From assembly GCF_900176535.1 (NCBI RefSeq), contig NZ_FWXT01000004.1:186001-250000 (forward strand): a DNA stretch of 64,000 bases. Direction: 5' to 3'. The first letter of the stretch is position 1, and every line of letters starts with the position of its first letter. Below are positions 62,819 to 64,000 of the stretch, piece after piece. The notes below the pieces were generated by a model. That model made no database searches. It was not told where the DNA came from and was given only the letters and a program-made list of their open reading frames with translations. A program made the position numbers and the translations under genes. The DNA comes from Pedobacter africanus (GTDB lineage Bacteria > Bacteroidota > Bacteroidia > Sphingobacteriales > Sphingobacteriaceae).

Positions 62819-64000
62819 ATGAAGTTTCGCTTATACCTGCTTGTTGTAACAGCAGTTGTACCTTTTATGGCTAAGGCCCAGCTCATGCAGCAATTGAATG
62901 CTGCTGAAATTAAAGAAGGCCTGGAGGCATTAAATGTTACCGGTAGTGTACTGTATGTTGCTGCACACCCCGACGACGAAAATACCCGTTTACTGGGTTA
63001 TCTGGCCAAGGAAAAGAAAGTAAGGACGGGTTATTTGTCGCTGACAAGAGGAGATGGCGGACAAAACCTGATTGGAAATGAGCAGGCCGAGCTGCTTGGC
63101 CTGATCCGGACCCAGGAACTGCTTGCCGCCCGCAGAACGGATGGTGCAGAACAGTTTTTTACCAGGGCCAACGATTTTGGTTTTTCGAAGAACCCGGAAG
63201 AGAGCTTTAAGATCTGGGATAAGCAGAAGGTCCTTGCCGATGTGGTTTGGGTAATTCGCAAGTTTCAGCCCGACGTGATCATTACCCGCTTTCCTGAAGA
63301 TGGAAGGGCGGGGCATGGGCACCATTCGGGTTCTGCCATACTGGCCCGTGAAGCCTTTACAGCGGCGGCCGATCCGAAGCAGTTTCCGGAGCAGCTTGCA
63401 TTTGTAAAGCCATGGCAGGCCAGGCGAATCGTCTGGAATACCTTTAATTTTGGTGGGAACAATACCACTTCCGATGATCAGCTCAAGATCGATGTAGGTT
63501 TGTACAATCCCTTGCTGGGCAAAAGCTATGGCGAGATCGCTGCCGAAAGCAGGTCGAACCACAGGAGCCAGGGCTTTGGTGCTGCCAGACAGCGCGGTTC
63601 CTCTATAGAGTTTTTTACACCTGTGGCCGGCGAAAAAGCCAGCAGGGATATCTTTGAAGGTATAGATTTTTCTTTAAACAGGATGGCCGGCAGTGCTGCG
63701 GTACAGCAATTGCTGAATGAAATCAATACCGGATACAATGCTGCTGATCCTTCACAATCGGTTGCCAAGCTTTTAAAACTAAGGGAACTGGTAAAGGGTA
63801 AGCCTTTTAAACATGAGCTGTTGGATGATCTGATACTGGCCTGTGCCGGGATCTGGTTTGAAAGCGCTGCTGCAAACCCTTCTTATGCTTTAAATGAGCC
63901 TGTAAATGTAAAAGTACAGGGTATTGCCAGGGTAAAGGATGGCTTTCCTTTAGGCATTAGCCTGGAAGAAAGCAATACAGGTGCAAAATTTGAACTGGTG
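62819..64000 (+). CDS. PIG-L family deacetylase, 3' end outside window
   Basis: The frame starts at ATG 62819 and stays open to base 64000 (394 codons). Signal peptide ending AKAQ, then the PIG-L/LmbE signature LYVAAHPDDE with the zinc ligands His, Asp and Asp, and later FPEDGRAGHGHHSGSAILA. Family members remove acetyl groups from N-acetylglucosamine-type substrates using zinc. The long C-terminal extension is typical of Bacteroidota members of 800 residues or more. It is secreted. A small dyad ACTGTC/GACAGT lies upstream at 62703-62721. Confidence 0.88.
   Translation, partial: MKFRLYLLVVTAVVPFMAKAQLMQQLNAAEIKEGLEALNVTGSVLYVAAHPDDENTRLLGYLAKEKKVRTGYLSLTRGDGGQNLIGNEQAELLGLIRTQELLAARRTDGAEQFFTRANDFGFSKNPEESFKIWDKQKVLADVVWVIRKFQPDVIITRFPEDGRAGHGHHSGSAILAREAFTAAADPKQFPEQLAFVKPWQARRIVWNTFNFGGNNTTSDDQLKIDVGLYNPLLGKSYGEIAAESRSNHRSQGFGAARQRGSSIEFFTPVAGEKASRDIFEGIDFSLNRMAGSAAVQQLLNEINTGYNAADPSQSVAKLLKLRELVKGKPFKHELLDDLILACAGIWFESAAANPSYALNEPVNVKVQGIARVKDGFPLGISLEESNTGAKFELV

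Noticed and set aside
1..64000. Phage, integrative element, tRNA or rRNA genes
   Set aside because: No integrase, transposase, phage structural gene, conjugation gene, clover-leaf tRNA or rRNA sequence was recognised by reading.

Overview
The window looks like a chromosomal segment of a Bacteroidota bacterium of the Sphingobacteriaceae, most like Pedobacter. The reasons are three SusC/SusD pairs, two ECF sigma/FecR loci, a short SigA-type sigma factor starting MRQLKI, a 666-residue urocanate hydratase, KKDGTPDMR-repeat secreted proteins, and many Bacteroidota promoters with the -7 box TAnnTTTG. No rRNA, tRNA, insertion sequence or CRISPR array was seen.

Layout. Positions 1-6940 hold an AhpD-like fragment cut by the window edge, an NRAMP-related metal transporter, and a scar where the 3' parts of a pfkB kinase and a P-type cation ATPase are joined back to back. 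A YoaK-type membrane protein, a possible second ATPase relic and phosphoenolpyruvate synthase follow. Positions 6949-18215 hold PhzF, a lipid A-type acyltransferase, a multi-PAS histidine kinase, a LysR regulator divergent from hutH-hutU, an ArsR regulator with two SRPBCC proteins under a striking double operator, and a glycerophosphodiesterase.

Positions 18444-26570 and 41765-49821 are two loci with the same order: ECF sigma, FecR anti-sigma, SusC with an STN domain, SusD, TlpA-like thioredoxin. Between them lie an atypical SDR, a PAP2 phosphatase, a complete heavy-metal RND efflux system with its two-component regulators, a TIM-barrel protein with a Tat signal, a small repeat protein, a J-KTSC fusion, a GHL10 hydrolase-like lipoprotein and a flotillin/NfeD pair.

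Positions 49863-50471 are a gene-free, AT-rich stretch with an unusual symmetric array of 11-bp units. After an alpha/beta hydrolase with a clear operator comes a compact glycan locus (SusC, SusD, GH105, GH43; 51478-58790). The right end holds an Lrp regulator, a SigA-like sigma factor, AlkB, a TetR-DoxX-LEA14 group and the start of a PIG-L deacetylase that runs off the window.

The clearest mechanistic reading is at the efflux locus. Four 11-bp-spaced TTAAT repeats sit directly upstream of a perfect -7 box for the efflux operon, as expected for the OmpR-type regulator encoded just upstream. Comparable operator-promoter layouts are visible for ArsR, TetR, Lrp and the alpha/beta hydrolase. No wholly new multi-gene system is evident. 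The most novel-looking items are the 11-bp array, the two-gene deletion scar, the SDR lacking its catalytic Tyr/Lys, and the histidine kinase with a second histidine box.
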